The translations under genes were made by a program, and so were the position numbers. From Peribacillus tepidiphilus (GTDB lineage: Bacteria > Bacillota > Bacilli > Bacillales > DSM-1321), in the NCBI RefSeq assembly GCF_009466385.1, contig NZ_WIAQ01000003.1, positions 1 through 64,000 on the forward strand: a stretch of DNA of 64,000 nt, written 5' to 3'. This document shows, in pieces, positions 8,556 to 19,280 of this stretch (positions are counted from its first letter, which is position 1; every line of letters begins with the position of its first letter). The notes beneath the pieces are model-generated. The model worked only from the letters and a program-made list of their open reading frames with translations. It made no database searches and was not told where the DNA came from.

Positions 8556-10557
8556 GGTAGCGGAAGGACGTGATATCTTGCAGCCGGCTAATATCGTTAA
8601 TAGTTTAAATAGTAAACAGCCAATGACAGAGCCGTTCTCATTAAAAAATGGACAGATTGTTTATGGGAAAATCAACAAGATTTTTCAAAATGGGACGGCT
8701 GAAGTACAAATCGGTTCACAAAAACTTCTGGCAAAGCTTGATGCACCCCTTCAATCAGGTGAACGGTATTGGCTGCAGGTTCATGCTGGTAGTGAGGGAA
8801 TTAGTTTAAAAGCATTACAGACTTCTAATCCCTTAGTTTCCATGAACAGAAAGGATGCTGCTTCCCAGCTTCTCTTCCACCTTTCTCTACCTAACACAAA
8901 AGAAGCTAATCAGCTGGCGCAATACTTCTTGAAGCATTCTATTCCAATTACGGCAGAGAACTTTAGTAAGGCGTTAGAATGGATCAAAAACACTCCTGAT
9001 TTTCAGAGTTCTGCCAACATCATCAGAATGATGCCTGCTTCTAATCTCCCTTTTTCAAATGAAGTCTTTAGAAGCCTGCATTCTTTTGAAAAAGGTGCTC
9101 CTCTTCATGTATTATTAGGTGAATTGCAAAGGTTTCTTCAAGATATGAACTCTGATACAAGCAATAGGCTTAAGCTGCTTTTACAGACTATTTTGTCAAA
9201 CGAAGGAACAAAACTTGCCCAACATACAATGCATAAACTGCTTCAGCTCTGGATCACACAAGATCAAGGGAAGGAGGCTGAAAGCTCTGCTGCCTTTAAA
9301 CTCTTACAAGGAGCAGGGTTTATTTCGACAGATGAAAATGAACATCAAGTGATTGCGAGGTTTCTCGATACTGTTAAACAAGGTGAAGCGACTAAATGGC
9401 TGTCTAAGGATCTTATTCCTTTAAAAGAAGGATTACAGGTGATGGCTGAACTATCTTCTGCCTTAAAAGGGAATCGAATGAGCGAATTACAGCTTGGGAT
9501 TACAAAGCTTCAAGAGTGGAGCTCACAGCTATTATTATCCCAGAATAAAGGGAATCTTTCCCTTCCTACATATCAAGAAATACAACGAAATGTACAGATT
9601 GTTTTAGCATCGTTGCAATATACCGAAAATGAGCGATCTAATCAAGTAAATAACAAAATAATGCACGCAGTTACTCAAATAACCAAATTGATGGTCTCGC
9701 TAGCATTAGCGGATGATGGAAATGAACATCTTCAGCAGGTACAATTTAACGAATTCGTAAAAGCTTTAACGGGAAAAAGTGAGCGTGAGCTTCTTGCAAT
9801 AAAAGATGCTTTAGGCAAAGTGTTACTTGAGAAAAAAGAAATCCCAAATGTAATCAAATCAGATTCTGATCAAATGGGATTGCTAAATCGGTTAACGAAT
9901 GCAGGGAATTCATCGTTTGATTTGACCAGAGGTACTGCTGTAGCTTCTATGTTAAAAGAAATGATCCAATCGCTTGGATTAGGGTTTGAGCATTATTTAA
10001 ATGAACATAAGGGACAAGATTTAGAATTACAAACTCTAAAGCCTCTTCTATTAAAACTATTGAATGACATACCGCCAAACTCTGCAAAGGATGTTGTCGA
10101 ACAAGTACTGCATCGAATTACCGCTCAGCAAATTCTCTCTCAAGAAGCAGGTCCTCTTCAAAATCTCATTGTCCAAATCCCTTTAACTCTTGGGGGATTC
10201 CGTACGGACTTGAATATGCAATGGAGCGGCAGGAAAAAAGAAGATGGCACTCTTGACCCACACTATTGCAGGGTATTATTTTATTTGGAACTAGAGTATT
10301 TAGAGAGAACGGTTATTGATCTACAAATCCAAAACAAAGTGATGAAAGTGACAATCATAAACGAAAAGATTGAAGAAATTAAGCAATTAGCTCAAACATT
10401 TTTACCTCTTTTAAAAGAAAATCTGGAGAAAATTGGTTACCAATTATCAACTGTCGCATTTGAAAAACCAGACGACAACAGGTCTAAAGGTTCTTCTGAG
10501 AAATTGAGAGGTATTCCTGAAACTAATTCATACAGCGGAGTGGATATTCGAATATGA
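8548..10557 (+). CDS. ylqG: YlqG-like protein with FliK-like C-terminal domain
   Basis: A 669-residue protein in the position of B. subtilis ylqG, between rnhB and ylqH. The N-terminus has a small beta-rich module ([20 protein letters not shown], about 35-95), the middle is long and helical, and the C-terminus (about 545-645) looks like the Flg_hook domain of FliK. That end contains [20 protein letters not shown] followed by two strands and amphipathic helices ending [18 protein letters not shown]. This suggests interaction with the downstream FlhB-like YlqH, by analogy with FliK-FlhB; no function is proven. It overlaps rnhB by 8 bases at ATG 8548. An alternative start is TTG 8578, which has a better ribosome-binding site (GGAAGGAC). 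Confidence 0.82.
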   Translation: MNKVAEGRDILQPANIVNSLNSKQPMTEPFSLKNGQIVYGKINKIFQNGTAEVQIGSQKLLAKLDAPLQSGERYWLQVHAGSEGISLKALQTSNPLVSMNRKDAASQLLFHLSLPNTKEANQLAQYFLKHSIPITAENFSKALEWIKNTPDFQSSANIIRMMPASNLPFSNEVFRSLHSFEKGAPLHVLLGELQRFLQDMNSDTSNRLKLLLQTILSNEGTKLAQHTMHKLLQLWITQDQGKEAESSAAFKLLQGAGFISTDENEHQVIARFLDTVKQGEATKWLSKDLIPLKEGLQVMAELSSALKGNRMSELQLGITKLQEWSSQLLLSQNKGNLSLPTYQEIQRNVQIVLASLQYTENERSNQVNNKIMHAVTQITKLMVSLALADDGNEHLQQVQFNEFVKALTGKSERELLAIKDALGKVLLEKKEIPNVIKSDSDQMGLLNRLTNAGNSSFDLTRGTAVASMLKEMIQSLGLGFEHYLNEHKGQDLELQTLKPLLLKLLNDIPPNSAKDVVEQVLHRITAQQILSQEAGPLQNLIVQIPLTLGGFRTDLNMQWSGRKKEDGTLDPHYCRVLFYLELEYLERTVIDLQIQNKVMKVTIINEKIEEIKQLAQTFLPLLKENLEKIGYQLSTVAFEKPDDNRSKGSSEKLRGIPETNSYSGVDIRI

Positions 10558-10823
10558 CAGTGGAAAAAAGAAAGGAAGCTATAGCCCTTCGTTATAACAG
10601 CGATAAAGAAATAGCGCCGAAAGTAATTGCTAAAGGAAAAGGAAAAATCGCTGATAACATTTTAGAAACGGCAAAGAATCACAATGTGCCGATTCAAGAG
10701 GATCCTTCACTTGTAGAGCTTTTAGGGAAACTGAATATTAACCAAACAATCCCTGAAGAATTGTATCAAGCAGTTGCAGAGGTATTTGCCTTTATTTATA
10801 AAATAGATAGACATTCTCGTTAA
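10554..10823 (+). CDS. ylqH: FlhB C-terminal-like protein (YlqH/FlhX)
   Basis: The 89 residues align with the cytoplasmic tail of FlhB just after its NPTH autocleavage site: EAIALRYNSDKEIAPKVIAKG matches the FlhB stretch AIAIKYDEKKFDAPFVVAKG, and INQTIPEELYQAVAEVFAFIYK matches GQTIPEEFFKAIAEILAFVYK. It has no membrane part and no NPTH. In other bacteria such 'FlhX' proteins can partly replace the cleaved FlhB tail in export-specificity switching. Its ATG overlaps the ylqG stop by 4 bases, so the two are translated together. Confidence 0.88.
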   Translation: MTVEKRKEAIALRYNSDKEIAPKVIAKGKGKIADNILETAKNHNVPIQEDPSLVELLGKLNINQTIPEELYQAVAEVFAFIYKIDRHSR

Positions 10824-11165
10824 ATCTATACTTCTACAACAATTCCATTATTTAGTCCTAACCGCATGAATACTTTATTATAATAAAAATCACAATGTTT
10901 TATTAAAATATTTTTGTATATGGATCATGTTTATATAATATTAAGTTTTACAACCTTTTAATAGTAGAATAATAAGATTTTATTATTATTTCTTTAGTAA
11001 ATTCTTTTGAGTAGTAGACAACTATTTTTTCTTTTTATACAATGAAAGCGCAGTCTATTTTTAGTTTTTTGGAATTTGTTCATAAATTCCGAAATAGTGA
11101 ATCAAAATTTAGAATTCTATCATTTGTTAGAATTCGGATTGTCACAGTCGATAGGAGGATGGGAA
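10824..11165 (+). other. AT-rich intergenic region before sucC
   Basis: No gene is visible. The stretch is very AT-rich with several TATAAT-like hexamers (TATAAT at 10934-10939; TTTACA at 10947-10952 with weak -10 partners at 15-17 bases), so a sucCD promoter is probably here but cannot be fixed. A 7-bp hairpin GGAATTT/AAATTCC lies at about 11071-11090 without a T-run. Two nearby AGAATTC copies lie within 11110-11140. Confidence 0.5.
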
Positions 11166-12326
11166 ATGAATATCCACGAGTATCAAGGGAAAGAAATCCT
11201 TAGAAAATACGGCGTTACCGTTCCAAACGGTCGTGTTGCATTTTCTGTGGAAGAAGCTGTGGAAGCTGCAAAAGAACTCGGTTCTGAAGTGTGCGTTGTT
11301 AAAGCACAAATTCATGCTGGCGGCCGTGGTAAAGCAGGTGGGGTAAAAGTTGCCAAAAATCTTGATGAAGTTCGTACATACGCTCAAGAAATTCTTGGAA
11401 AAACACTCGTAACCCATCAAACAGGTCCTCAAGGAAAAGAAGTAAAACGCTTACTGATTGAAGAGGGCTGCGATATTAAGAAGGAGTATTATGTAGGTCT
11501 TGTTCTAGACCGAGCAACATCCAGAATCGTCCTTATGGCTTCTGAAGAGGGCGGCACTGAAATTGAGGAAGTTGCTGCAAAAACTCCTGAAAAAATCTTC
11601 AAAGAAGTGATTGATCCTGTTGTGGGGTTAACAGGCTTTCAAGCGAGAAGAATTGCATTTAACATCAATATTCCAAACGAATTGATAGGTCAAGCTGTAA
11701 AATTCATGATGGGCCTATACAATGCATTTGTTGATAAAGACTGCTCAATCGCAGAAATCAACCCACTTGTTGTAACTGGCGATGGCAAGGTTATGGCATT
11801 GGACGCAAAATTAAACTTTGATTCTAACGCATTATATCGTCATAAAGATATTTTAGAATTTCGTGATCTTGATGAAGAAGATCCAAAAGAAATTGAAGCT
11901 TCTAAATATGATTTGAGTTATATTTCTTTAGATGGAAACATCGGCTGTATGGTTAACGGTGCAGGTCTAGCAATGGCAACGATGGACATCATTAAGCATT
12001 ATGGAGGGGAGCCAGCTAACTTCCTTGATGTTGGGGGCGGTGCAACGGCTGAAAAAGTAACAGAAGCTTTCAAAATTATTCTTTCCGACAAAAATGTTAA
12101 GGGGATCTTTGTAAATATTTTTGGCGGTATCATGAAGTGCGACGTTATTGCAACAGGAGTAGTGGAAGCAGCAAAGCAAATTGGACTTGAAGTTCCTCTT
12201 GTTGTTCGTCTCGAAGGAACAAACGTTGATCTTGGAAAGAAAATCTTGAACGAGTCCGGATTAAACATTACTGCTGCTGAATCCATGGCAGACGGAGCAC
12301 AAAAAATCGTTTCATTAGTAGGCTAA
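11166..12326 (+). CDS. sucC: Succinyl-CoA synthetase (ADP-forming) beta subunit
   Basis: The beta subunit carries the ATP-grasp nucleotide site and the succinate site, making ATP (or GTP) from succinyl-CoA in the citric acid cycle. The 386-residue protein starts [17 protein letters not shown] and includes [19 protein letters not shown] and the C-terminal CoA-ligase domain with [13 protein letters not shown]. An in-frame ATG 90 bases upstream was rejected because ATAGGAGGATGGGAA precedes ATG 11166. It lies 18 bases from sucD, with which it forms the enzyme. Confidence 0.98.
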   Translation: MNIHEYQGKEILRKYGVTVPNGRVAFSVEEAVEAAKELGSEVCVVKAQIHAGGRGKAGGVKVAKNLDEVRTYAQEILGKTLVTHQTGPQGKEVKRLLIEEGCDIKKEYYVGLVLDRATSRIVLMASEEGGTEIEEVAAKTPEKIFKEVIDPVVGLTGFQARRIAFNINIPNELIGQAVKFMMGLYNAFVDKDCSIAEINPLVVTGDGKVMALDAKLNFDSNALYRHKDILEFRDLDEEDPKEIEASKYDLSYISLDGNIGCMVNGAGLAMATMDIIKHYGGEPANFLDVGGGATAEKVTEAFKIILSDKNVKGIFVNIFGGIMKCDVIATGVVEAAKQIGLEVPLVVRLEGTNVDLGKKILNESGLNITAAESMADGAQKIVSLVG

Positions 12327-12344
12327 TAGTCAGGGGGGAGAAAA

Positions 12345-13247
12345 ATGAGCGTTTTTATTAATAAAGACACGAAGGTTATCGTACAGGGGATCACAGGTTC
12401 TACTGCACTTTTCCATACAAAGCAAATGCTTGAGTACGGCACACAAATCGTGGCAGGAGTAACTCCAGGAAAAGGCGGAACAGAAGTCGAAGGTGTACCT
12501 GTATTTAATACGGTTTTAGAAGCAAAAGAAAAAACAGGTGCTAATGCGTCTGTCATCTATGTTCCAGCACCATTTGCTGCGGATGCCATTATGGAAGCTG
12601 TTGATGCTGAGCTTGATATAACAATCTGTATTACAGAGCATATTCCTGTTTTGGATATGGTAAAGGTAAAACGTTATATGGAAGGTAAGAAAACTCGCCT
12701 TGTTGGACCAAACTGCCCAGGTGTTATTACACCTGAAGAGTGTAAAATTGGAATCATGCCTGGCTATATTCACACAAAAGGCCATGTCGGTGTTGTTTCC
12801 CGTTCCGGTACATTGACATACGAAGCTGTCCACCAGCTTTCTCAAGCAGGCATCGGTCAGTCTACAGCAGTAGGAATTGGTGGGGATCCTGTAAATGGTA
12901 CAAACTTTATCGATGTATTAAAGGCTTTCAATGAAGACCCAGAAACATATGCGGTGATCATGATTGGTGAAATTGGCGGAACTGCTGAAGAAGAAGCTGC
13001 TCAATGGGTAAAAGAAAACATGACAAAGCCAGTTGTAGGCTTTATCGGTGGACGTACAGCACCTCCAGGTAAGCGCATGGGACATGCGGGTGCAATTATA
13101 TCTGGTGGAAAAGGTACAGCTGACGAGAAAATTCGTGTAATGAACGAGTGCGGCATTAAAGTTGCTGAAACACCTTCTGTTATGGGAGAGACATTAATCT
13201 CTGTCCTAAAGGAAAAAGGTTTATACGAAAAATGTAAAACACACTAA
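12345..13247 (+). CDS. sucD: Succinyl-CoA synthetase alpha subunit
   Basis: The 300-residue alpha subunit holds the CoA-binding Rossmann domain ([18 protein letters not shown]) and the phosphorylated histidine, His247 in [18 protein letters not shown]. The nearby [12 protein letters not shown] motif is also intact. The ribosome-binding site is CAGGGGGGAG. A terminator follows, so sucCD is a two-gene unit. Confidence 0.98.
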   Translation: MSVFINKDTKVIVQGITGSTALFHTKQMLEYGTQIVAGVTPGKGGTEVEGVPVFNTVLEAKEKTGANASVIYVPAPFAADAIMEAVDAELDITICITEHIPVLDMVKVKRYMEGKKTRLVGPNCPGVITPEECKIGIMPGYIHTKGHVGVVSRSGTLTYEAVHQLSQAGIGQSTAVGIGGDPVNGTNFIDVLKAFNEDPETYAVIMIGEIGGTAEEEAAQWVKENMTKPVVGFIGGRTAPPGKRMGHAGAIISGGKGTADEKIRVMNECGIKVAETPSVMGETLISVLKEKGLYEKCKTH

Positions 13248-13285
13248 GACTAACTTGTGCGTAAAACATACTTTGTTTACAATTT

Positions 13286-13316
13286 AATCGCCTCCTTAAA
13301 GGGGGCGGTTGCTTTT
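13286..13316 (+). terminator. Intrinsic terminator after sucD
   Basis: AATCGCCTCC (13286-13295) pairs with GGGGGCGGTT (13301-13310), with two G-U pairs and a 5-base loop, followed by GCTTTTT. Confidence 0.75.
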
Positions 13317-13333
13317 TAAGGAGTTGAAAGTAG

Positions 13334-14206
13334 TTGCTTGAATTCAAGAAAAAATTAATTCTTCTTCACCATTGTAAAAGTGCAACATGGAAGTCTATAC
13401 AAGACATTTTACGATTTGACCCAGCCCTTTCAAGAATGTTTCAGTGGACAGAAAGTGAGCTCCAAAAAAACCTCTACCTTAAGCCTTCTCAAATTCATAA
13501 CATCCTTCGTGAAATACATGCTTTCCCATATCACACCCAATTCAATCTCTATGAAAATAACAACCTTAAAATCATCACGATATTTGACGATGAATATCCA
13601 GAAAAATTGAGAAATATCCATACACCTCCATGGGTTTTATACGGAAAAGGTGATTTTTCGCTGTTAAAAAATAAAAACATGCTTGCCGTTGTAGGTTCAA
13701 GAAATCCTTCTCCATATGGTAAAAGTGCCATTAAACAAGTGATTGAACCATTAATTCATAAAGGGTTCACCATTATTAGTGGGTTAGCAAAAGGAATCGA
13801 TCTAGAAGCACACATCCTTGCGATCAGAGAAAAAGGAAAAACGATCGGCATATTAGGTGGAGGTATTTTTCATTTGTATCCTAAAGAAAACATTCCTTAT
13901 GCTTTAGAAATGATGAAAAATCATTTGGTATTCTCTGAATATCCTCCTTTTACTAAACCGGAGCCATGGATGTTTGCAGCTCGAAATCGTCTGATTAGTG
14001 GTGTTTCGGATGGTATTCTTATTGTTGAGGCAAAAGAAAAAAGTGGAACGTTAATAACCGTCAATTATGCTCTAGAACAAGGGAAAGAAGTTTTTGCACT
14101 TCCTGGAAATATAACGAGCGAGTTATCAAAAGGAGCGAATTTTTTGATACAAGAAGGAGCGAAGCTGGTTTTATCTGCTACAGATATAGAAAATGAATTC
14201 TATTGA
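13334..14206 (+). CDS. dprA: DNA processing protein DprA (Smf)
   Basis: DprA loads RecA on single-stranded DNA taken up during transformation. The 290-residue protein has an N-terminal helical region and the Rossmann-like DprA core: MLAVVGSRNPSPYGK (about 116-130), SGLAKGIDLEAH, TIGILGGGIFHLYPKEN, FAARNRLISG, and a final EQGKEVFALPGN. The start is TTG 13334, about 11 bases after AAGGAG. Presence alone does not show that the organism is competent. Confidence 0.95.
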   Translation: MLEFKKKLILLHHCKSATWKSIQDILRFDPALSRMFQWTESELQKNLYLKPSQIHNILREIHAFPYHTQFNLYENNNLKIITIFDDEYPEKLRNIHTPPWVLYGKGDFSLLKNKNMLAVVGSRNPSPYGKSAIKQVIEPLIHKGFTIISGLAKGIDLEAHILAIREKGKTIGILGGGIFHLYPKENIPYALEMMKNHLVFSEYPPFTKPEPWMFAARNRLISGVSDGILIVEAKEKSGTLITVNYALEQGKEVFALPGNITSELSKGANFLIQEGAKLVLSATDIENEFY

Positions 14207-14248
14207 TCAAGCTGATATAATAGAAGAAAAAAGATGATGATAGGGCTG

Positions 14249-14290
14249 AGAGGGTAGTTACTATTTTAGAGGCTGCCCTTTTATTTTTGT
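14249..14290 (+). terminator. Probable terminator after dprA
   Basis: GGGTAG (14252-14257) pairs with CTGCCC (14273-14278; one G-U), the stem extends by A-U pairs, and TTTTATTTTT follows. The 15-base loop is long. Confidence 0.65.
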
Positions 14291-14558
14291 AATACTGAAA
14301 AACGGAAAAAAACAGTGGTAGCAGAATATGTAGAATTTTGTAGAAATGTGAAAAAAAGAGAAAAATAGTTCAGTAATCCATATAAAAAGGTTGAAATATT
14401 TCTAAAACTGTTATAAATTGACCATCAGGTATCTTTTTTTTGACATTATCGAAAAAAGATTCCCTAACTACATGAAAAAAAGTGTGAATGAAACCGTTTA
14501 CGATATCAGTTGTTTTATTTTAATAGAGCTATGAATACATATAATCATGAAATTACGA

Positions 14559-14587
14559 TTGACAAATGATTTTTGTTTGATTAATAA
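14559..14587 (+). promoter_or_regulatory. Sigma-A promoter of topA
   Basis: TTGACA at 14559-14564, a 17-base spacer and TAATAA at 14582-14587 (AATAAT one base later also fits), 40 bases before the topA start. Confidence 0.65.
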
Positions 14588-14626
14588 TAGTGAAGATTTA
14601 TTAAAACCTCTTAAGGAGGACAATAC

Positions 14627-16702
14627 ATGTCAGATTACCTAGTTATTGTGGAATCTCCTGCTAAGGCAAAAACGATCGAAAAATACCTTGGCAAAAAGTA
14701 TAAAGTTAAAGCATCAATGGGGCATGTTAGGGATTTACCTAAAAGTCAAATGGGTGTTGATATTGAACATAATTTTGAACCGAAATATATTACAATCCGG
14801 GGAAAAGGTCCAATTTTAAAAGAATTAAAAGCGGCAGCAAAGAAAGCTAAACGGATTTACCTGGCTGCCGACCCAGATCGCGAAGGGGAAGCAATCGCGT
14901 GGCATTTGGCTCATACTTTGGATATTGATACAACTTCTCCATGTCGTGTGGTATTTAATGAAATTACAAAAGATGCTATTAAAGAGTCATTTAAATCTCC
15001 TCGCCCCATTAATATGAATCTTGTCGATGCTCAACAGGCAAGACGAGTATTGGATCGGCTTGTAGGCTATAACATAAGTCCTTTGCTTTGGAAAAAAGTA
15101 AAAAAAGGACTAAGCGCCGGTAGGGTACAATCCGTAGCTGTCCGTTTAATTATTGAGAGAGAACATGAAATTAAAAACTTCATACCTGAGGAGTATTGGA
15201 CAATAAAAGCGGATTTTCAAAAAGGCAAAGACGTTTTTGAAGGGGTTTTCTTCAGTTTAAATGGAGAAAAAATAGAGCTATCAACAGAAGAGGATGTCAA
15301 AAAGGTCCTTTCAAAAATAAAAGGTAATGAATTTGTGATCGCTTCGGTATCGAAAAAAGAAAGAAAAAGAAATCCTGCACTGCCATTTACAACTTCATCG
15401 TTGCAACAGGAAGCTGCACGGAAGTTAAATTTTAGAGCGAAGAAAACGATGATGCTTGCTCAACAGCTCTATGAGGGGATTGATTTAGGGAAAGAAGGTA
15501 CTGTCGGTTTAATTACCTATATGAGAACAGACTCAACCCGTGTATCGGAGCTTGCTCAGAACGAAGCAGCTGCTTATATTGAAGAGCATTTTGGGAAAGA
15601 GTACCTCTCTTATGAAAAAAGAAAAGAAAAGAAGAGTGCTAATACTCAAGACGCCCATGAAGCGATTAGACCTACAAGTACAATGAAAGATCCTGCTTCT
15701 GTTAAAGAATTTCTATCAAGAGATCAGTACAGACTTTATAAATTAATATGGGAACGTTTCGTTTCCAGCCAAATGGCTCCTGCTGTGCTTGATACAATCA
15801 GCGTAGACTTGAAGAACGGTGATGTGCTTTTCAGGGCAAATGGTTCAAAGGTAAAATTCCCAGGCTTTATGAAGGTGTATGTTGAGGGAACGGATGATGC
15901 TGTAGAAGAGAAAGAAAATATGCTTCCATCTCTTTCGGAAGGAGATACAGTATTTTCGAAAGACATTGAACCGAAACAGCATTTTACTCAGCCACCTCCA
16001 AGATATACCGAAGCAAGACTCGTAAAAACTCTGGAGGAATTAGGAATAGGACGTCCATCTACATACGCTCCTACTCTTGATACAATCCAAAAACGTGGTT
16101 ATGTGGCATTGGATAATAAGCGTTTCGTGCCAACTGAGCTTGGAGAAATTGTATTTGAATTAATCATGGAATTCTTTCCAGATATAATAGATGTTGAATT
16201 CACTGCTAAAATGGAAGAAGAATTCGACAATATTGAGGAAGGAAAAACGGAATGGATTAAAGTTATAGCCGACTTCTTTGAAGAATTTGAAAAGCATTTG
16301 GAAAAAGCTGATGCTGAGATGGAAAAAATAGAAATCAAAGACGAGCCTGCTGGAGAAGATTGCGAAGCATGCGGTAACCACATGGTATTTAAAATGGGCA
16401 GGTTCGGAAAATTTATGGCTTGCAGCAACTTTCCTGAATGTAGAAATACTAAACCAATTGTTAAAGAAATTGGTGTTTCTTGTCCAAAGTGTGAAAAGGG
16501 CCAAATCATTGAAAGAAAAAGTAAAAAGAAAAGATTATTTTATGGATGTGACCAATACCCACAGTGCGATTTCATCTCTTGGGACAAACCAATTGCAAGA
16601 AAATGTCCGAAGTGCGATGGACTTCTTGTAGAAAAAAAGCTCAATAAAGGAATTCAGGTTCAGTGTATTTCTTGTGATTACAAGGAAGAACAGCAGAAGT
16701 AA
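14627..16702 (+). CDS. topA: DNA topoisomerase I
   Basis: The type IA enzyme relaxes negative supercoils. The 691-residue protein has the Toprim domain ([20 protein letters not shown], with [15 protein letters not shown] at about 80-94) and the catalytic Tyr298 in [12 protein letters not shown]. Three C-terminal Cys4 zinc ribbons follow: CEACG...[15 protein letters not shown]...CDQYPQC, and CPKCDGLL...CISC. Length equals the B. subtilis enzyme. The ribosome-binding site is TTAAGGAGG. It has its own promoter and terminator. Confidence 0.98.
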   Translation: MSDYLVIVESPAKAKTIEKYLGKKYKVKASMGHVRDLPKSQMGVDIEHNFEPKYITIRGKGPILKELKAAAKKAKRIYLAADPDREGEAIAWHLAHTLDIDTTSPCRVVFNEITKDAIKESFKSPRPINMNLVDAQQARRVLDRLVGYNISPLLWKKVKKGLSAGRVQSVAVRLIIEREHEIKNFIPEEYWTIKADFQKGKDVFEGVFFSLNGEKIELSTEEDVKKVLSKIKGNEFVIASVSKKERKRNPALPFTTSSLQQEAARKLNFRAKKTMMLAQQLYEGIDLGKEGTVGLITYMRTDSTRVSELAQNEAAAYIEEHFGKEYLSYEKRKEKKSANTQDAHEAIRPTSTMKDPASVKEFLSRDQYRLYKLIWERFVSSQMAPAVLDTISVDLKNGDVLFRANGSKVKFPGFMKVYVEGTDDAVEEKENMLPSLSEGDTVFSKDIEPKQHFTQPPPRYTEARLVKTLEELGIGRPSTYAPTLDTIQKRGYVALDNKRFVPTELGEIVFELIMEFFPDIIDVEFTAKMEEEFDNIEEGKTEWIKVIADFFEEFEKHLEKADAEMEKIEIKDEPAGEDCEACGNHMVFKMGRFGKFMACSNFPECRNTKPIVKEIGVSCPKCEKGQIIERKSKKKRLFYGCDQYPQCDFISWDKPIARKCPKCDGLLVEKKLNKGIQVQCISCDYKEEQQK

Positions 16703-16733
16703 AAGGGGGGATGAGTCCTCCTTTTACTTTTTA
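16699..16733 (+). terminator. Intrinsic terminator after topA
   Basis: AGTAAAAGGGGG (16699-16710) pairs with CCTCCTTTTACT over 12 bp with one G-U pair, followed by TTTTT. It begins inside the topA stop codon region. Confidence 0.88.
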
Positions 16734-16764
16734 AAAAAAATTTCATTGATTTTTAATCTATTGC

Positions 16765-16793
16765 TTTTCAATTTTCGCATAGTAGGTTACAAT
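16765..16793 (+). promoter_or_regulatory. Candidate promoter upstream of trmFO leader
   Basis: TTTTCA at 16765-16770, a 17-base spacer and TACAAT at 16788-16793. A terminator-like hairpin lies about 45 bases downstream (see 16836-16857). Confidence 0.45.
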
Positions 16794-16835
16794 GCATATG
16801 GATATTTTCGTTAAGGTTTTTTTACTTTAATGTGT

Positions 16836-16857
16836 ACTCGGCGCTGGCTGAGTTTTT
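16836..16857 (+). terminator. Terminator-like hairpin in the trmFO leader
   Basis: ACTCGGC (16836-16842) pairs with GCTGAGT (16847-16853), with one G-U pair and a GCTG loop, and TTTTT follows. It sits between a candidate promoter and trmFO, so it may be an attenuator or simply a second terminator of topA. Confidence 0.6.
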
Positions 16858-16984
16858 CTATTTTATAGACGTAACATATAAAAATAGGAAATTGTAGTTT
16901 GGAGCAATATTAAAACAAAATTTTGTCTAATAAGTGGTAATTAAACCAAGAATAAAGATAAACACTTCATTTGGAGGTTAACGG

Positions 16985-18292
16985 ATGGTACATAAGGAAG
17001 TGAATGTAATAGGGGCAGGGTTAGCAGGTAGTGAAGCTGCATGGCAAATCGCATCAAGAGGAGTAAAGGTAAATCTTTATGAAATGCGTCCAATCAAACA
17101 GACACCTGCGCATCATACAGATAAATTTGCAGAGCTTGTTTGTAGCAATTCTCTTAGAGCTAATTCATTAACAAATGCTGTAGGTGTATTAAAAGAAGAA
17201 ATGAGACGATTACGTTCTGTTATCATTTCTTCAGCTGATGCTTGTTCAGTTCCCGCAGGCGGAGCTCTAGCAGTAGATCGTCATGAATTTGCTGGACGCG
17301 TTACACAAATGGTGAAGGAGCACCCTAATGTGACGGTTATTCATGAAGAAGTTACAGAAATTCCAGAAGGGATTACCGTCATAGCTACCGGCCCTTTAAC
17401 AAGTCCAGCTCTTTCTGAAAAATTAAAGGCATTGACTGGTGAGGAATATTTGTATTTTTATGATGCTGCAGCTCCTATTATCGAAAAGGACAGTATTAAT
17501 ATGGATAAAGTGTATTTAAAATCGAGATATGACAAAGGAGATGCAGCGTATTTAAATTGTCCGATGACCGAAGAAGAATTTAACAGATTTTATGATGCCT
17601 TAATCTCTGCAGAAACAGTTCCGTTAAAAGAATTTGAAAAAGAAATATACTTTGAAGGGTGTATGCCGATTGAAGTGATGGCACTCAGAGGAAAGAAAAC
17701 CATGCTTTTTGGACCTCTTAAGCCTGTCGGGTTAGAAGATCCAAGGACAGGGAAGAGACCATTTGCTGTTGTTCAGCTAAGGCAGGATGATGCTGCTGGA
17801 ACGTTATATAATATTGTAGGATTTCAAACTCATTTAAAATGGGGAGCGCAAAAGGAAGTCATCAGATTAATACCTGGTCTTGAAAATGCAGAAATTATCC
17901 GGTATGGGGTCATGCACCGAAATACTTTCATTAATTCACCTAAAGTACTAAAGCCAACTTATCAGTTTAAAAATAGAAGTAATTTATTTTTTGCTGGTCA
18001 AATGACAGGTGTAGAAGGATATGTTGAGTCTGCAGCTTCAGGACTAATTGCTGGTATTAATGCTGCAAGATTAGCGAATGGACAAGAACCTCTTGTATTT
18101 CCAAAGGAAACCGCAATGGGAAGCATGGCACACTATATCACTTCAACTAGTTCAAAAAACTTTCAGCCTATGAATGCAAATTTTGGTCTGTTTCCAGATC
18201 TACCTGTAAAGATTAAGGCGAAAAAAGAAAGATATGAAGCACATGCAAAAAGAGCATTGGGAACAATTCAGAACTTTGTGAAAAGTTTGTAA
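16985..18292 (+). CDS. trmFO: Methylenetetrahydrofolate-tRNA-(uracil-5-)-methyltransferase TrmFO
   Basis: TrmFO makes 5-methyluridine-54 in the T loop of tRNA using methylene-tetrahydrofolate and FADH2. The 435-residue protein opens with the FAD-binding motif [14 protein letters not shown] (9-22). It keeps the Cys of [14 protein letters not shown] (catalytic region) and the C-terminal [19 protein letters not shown]. Length matches the Bacillus enzyme (old name Gid). The ribosome-binding site is TGGAGGT. It lies between topA and xerC as in B. subtilis. Confidence 0.97.
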   Translation: MVHKEVNVIGAGLAGSEAAWQIASRGVKVNLYEMRPIKQTPAHHTDKFAELVCSNSLRANSLTNAVGVLKEEMRRLRSVIISSADACSVPAGGALAVDRHEFAGRVTQMVKEHPNVTVIHEEVTEIPEGITVIATGPLTSPALSEKLKALTGEEYLYFYDAAAPIIEKDSINMDKVYLKSRYDKGDAAYLNCPMTEEEFNRFYDALISAETVPLKEFEKEIYFEGCMPIEVMALRGKKTMLFGPLKPVGLEDPRTGKRPFAVVQLRQDDAAGTLYNIVGFQTHLKWGAQKEVIRLIPGLENAEIIRYGVMHRNTFINSPKVLKPTYQFKNRSNLFFAGQMTGVEGYVESAASGLIAGINAARLANGQEPLVFPKETAMGSMAHYITSTSSKNFQPMNANFGLFPDLPVKIKAKKERYEAHAKRALGTIQNFVKSL

Positions 18293-18302
18293 AATTAATT
18301 GC

Positions 18303-18339
18303 AAGGGCTATTCAAGTATGATAATATGGAATAGCCTTT
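18303..18339 (+). terminator. Hairpin between trmFO and xerC
   Basis: AAGGGCTATTC (18303-18313) pairs with GAATAGCCTTT (18329-18339) over 11 bp with one G-U pair and a 15-base loop. Only three T follow, so it may be a weak terminator. It lies just upstream of the xerC ribosome-binding site. Confidence 0.5.
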
Positions 18340-18352
18340 GCGAGGTGAATCA

Positions 18353-19261
18353 ATGGAGAATGTGAAAAAATTGGTACATTCCTTTTTAGAATATTTACAA
18401 CTTGAAAAAAATTACTCAAAATATACAATCGAACATTATCAACGTGATATTAGTGAATTTATTATGTTCATGTCTGAGCAAGCTATTGCAGACATACATA
18501 CAGTAACATATTTCGATGCTAGATTGTTTTTAACAAAGCTCTATGAAAAAAAGCAATCAAAACGAACCATTGCAAGAAAAACCTCATGTCTGCGAAGTTT
18601 TTTTAAGTTTTTGCTTCGGGAAAACATCGTGAAAGAAAACCCTTTTGCATTAGTATCCTTGCCCAAAAAAGAGCAAAAGCTACCGCGCTTTCTTTATGAG
18701 GAAGAAATTGCTACCCTCTTTCATTCAATAGATCATACTCAACCATTAGGAAAAAGGGATTTAGCATTGCTAGAGCTTTTGTATGCAACAGGCATCCGGG
18801 TAGGGGAATGCTGTAGCATTCAATTGAGGGATATCGATTTTTCACTTGGAACCTTGCTAGTTCATGGAAAAGGAAAAAAAGATCGATATGTTCCATTTGG
18901 CGGATATGCGAAAGAAGCATTAAAGGACTATATACAAAATGGCAGGAATAAACTGTTACAAGTGGGATTACAGGACCATGAGATGCTGTTCGTGAATTCC
19001 CGCGGTGGACCTCTTACACCTAGGGGAGTCAGATATATCCTTGATACAATCATTAAATCTGCATCTAGTTCGGTAGGATGCGATCTACATCCTCACCTAT
19101 TAAGGCACAGCTTTGCTACCCATCTCCTGAACAATGGGGCAGATTTAAGAAGCGTCCAAGAATTGTTGGGTCATTCTAAAATTTCATCTACGCAAATATA
19201 TACACATGTGACGAAGGACCAGCTAAAGAAAGTTTATCAGTCATCACATCCGCGGGCTTAA
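18353..19261 (+). CDS. xerC: Tyrosine recombinase XerC (CodV)
   Basis: XerC, with XerD, resolves chromosome dimers at dif. The 302-residue protein has the N-terminal SAM-like core-binding domain (1-about 95) and the catalytic domain. Active-site residues are all visible: Arg149 (ATGIRVGE), Lys173 (HGKGKKDR), His248 and Arg251 (HPHLLRHSFATHLL), His274 (LLGHSKISST) and nucleophile Tyr283 (QIYTHVTKD). ATG 18353 was chosen over an in-frame TTG 15 bases upstream because GAGGTG is placed for the ATG. It heads the xerC-hslV-hslU-codY cluster. Confidence 0.97.
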   Translation: MENVKKLVHSFLEYLQLEKNYSKYTIEHYQRDISEFIMFMSEQAIADIHTVTYFDARLFLTKLYEKKQSKRTIARKTSCLRSFFKFLLRENIVKENPFALVSLPKKEQKLPRFLYEEEIATLFHSIDHTQPLGKRDLALLELLYATGIRVGECCSIQLRDIDFSLGTLLVHGKGKKDRYVPFGGYAKEALKDYIQNGRNKLLQVGLQDHEMLFVNSRGGPLTPRGVRYILDTIIKSASSSVGCDLHPHLLRHSFATHLLNNGADLRSVQELLGHSKISSTQIYTHVTKDQLKKVYQSSHPRA

Positions 19262-19280
19262 GCTGTGAAAGGAGAAGAAA

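Larger units (their letters stand above)
14207..14626 (+). other. Intergenic region between dprA and topA
   Basis: No gene is visible in these 420 bases. It holds the terminator of dprA (14249-14290), a very AT-rich middle part with no open frame that I can support, and a sigma-A promoter near its end (14559-14587). Confidence 0.6.

Noticed and set aside
16099-16509. A 136-codon antisense open frame within topA
   Set aside because: It is covered by the zinc-ribbon part of topA, whose motifs are certain; no promoter or ribosome-binding site is visible for the other strand.
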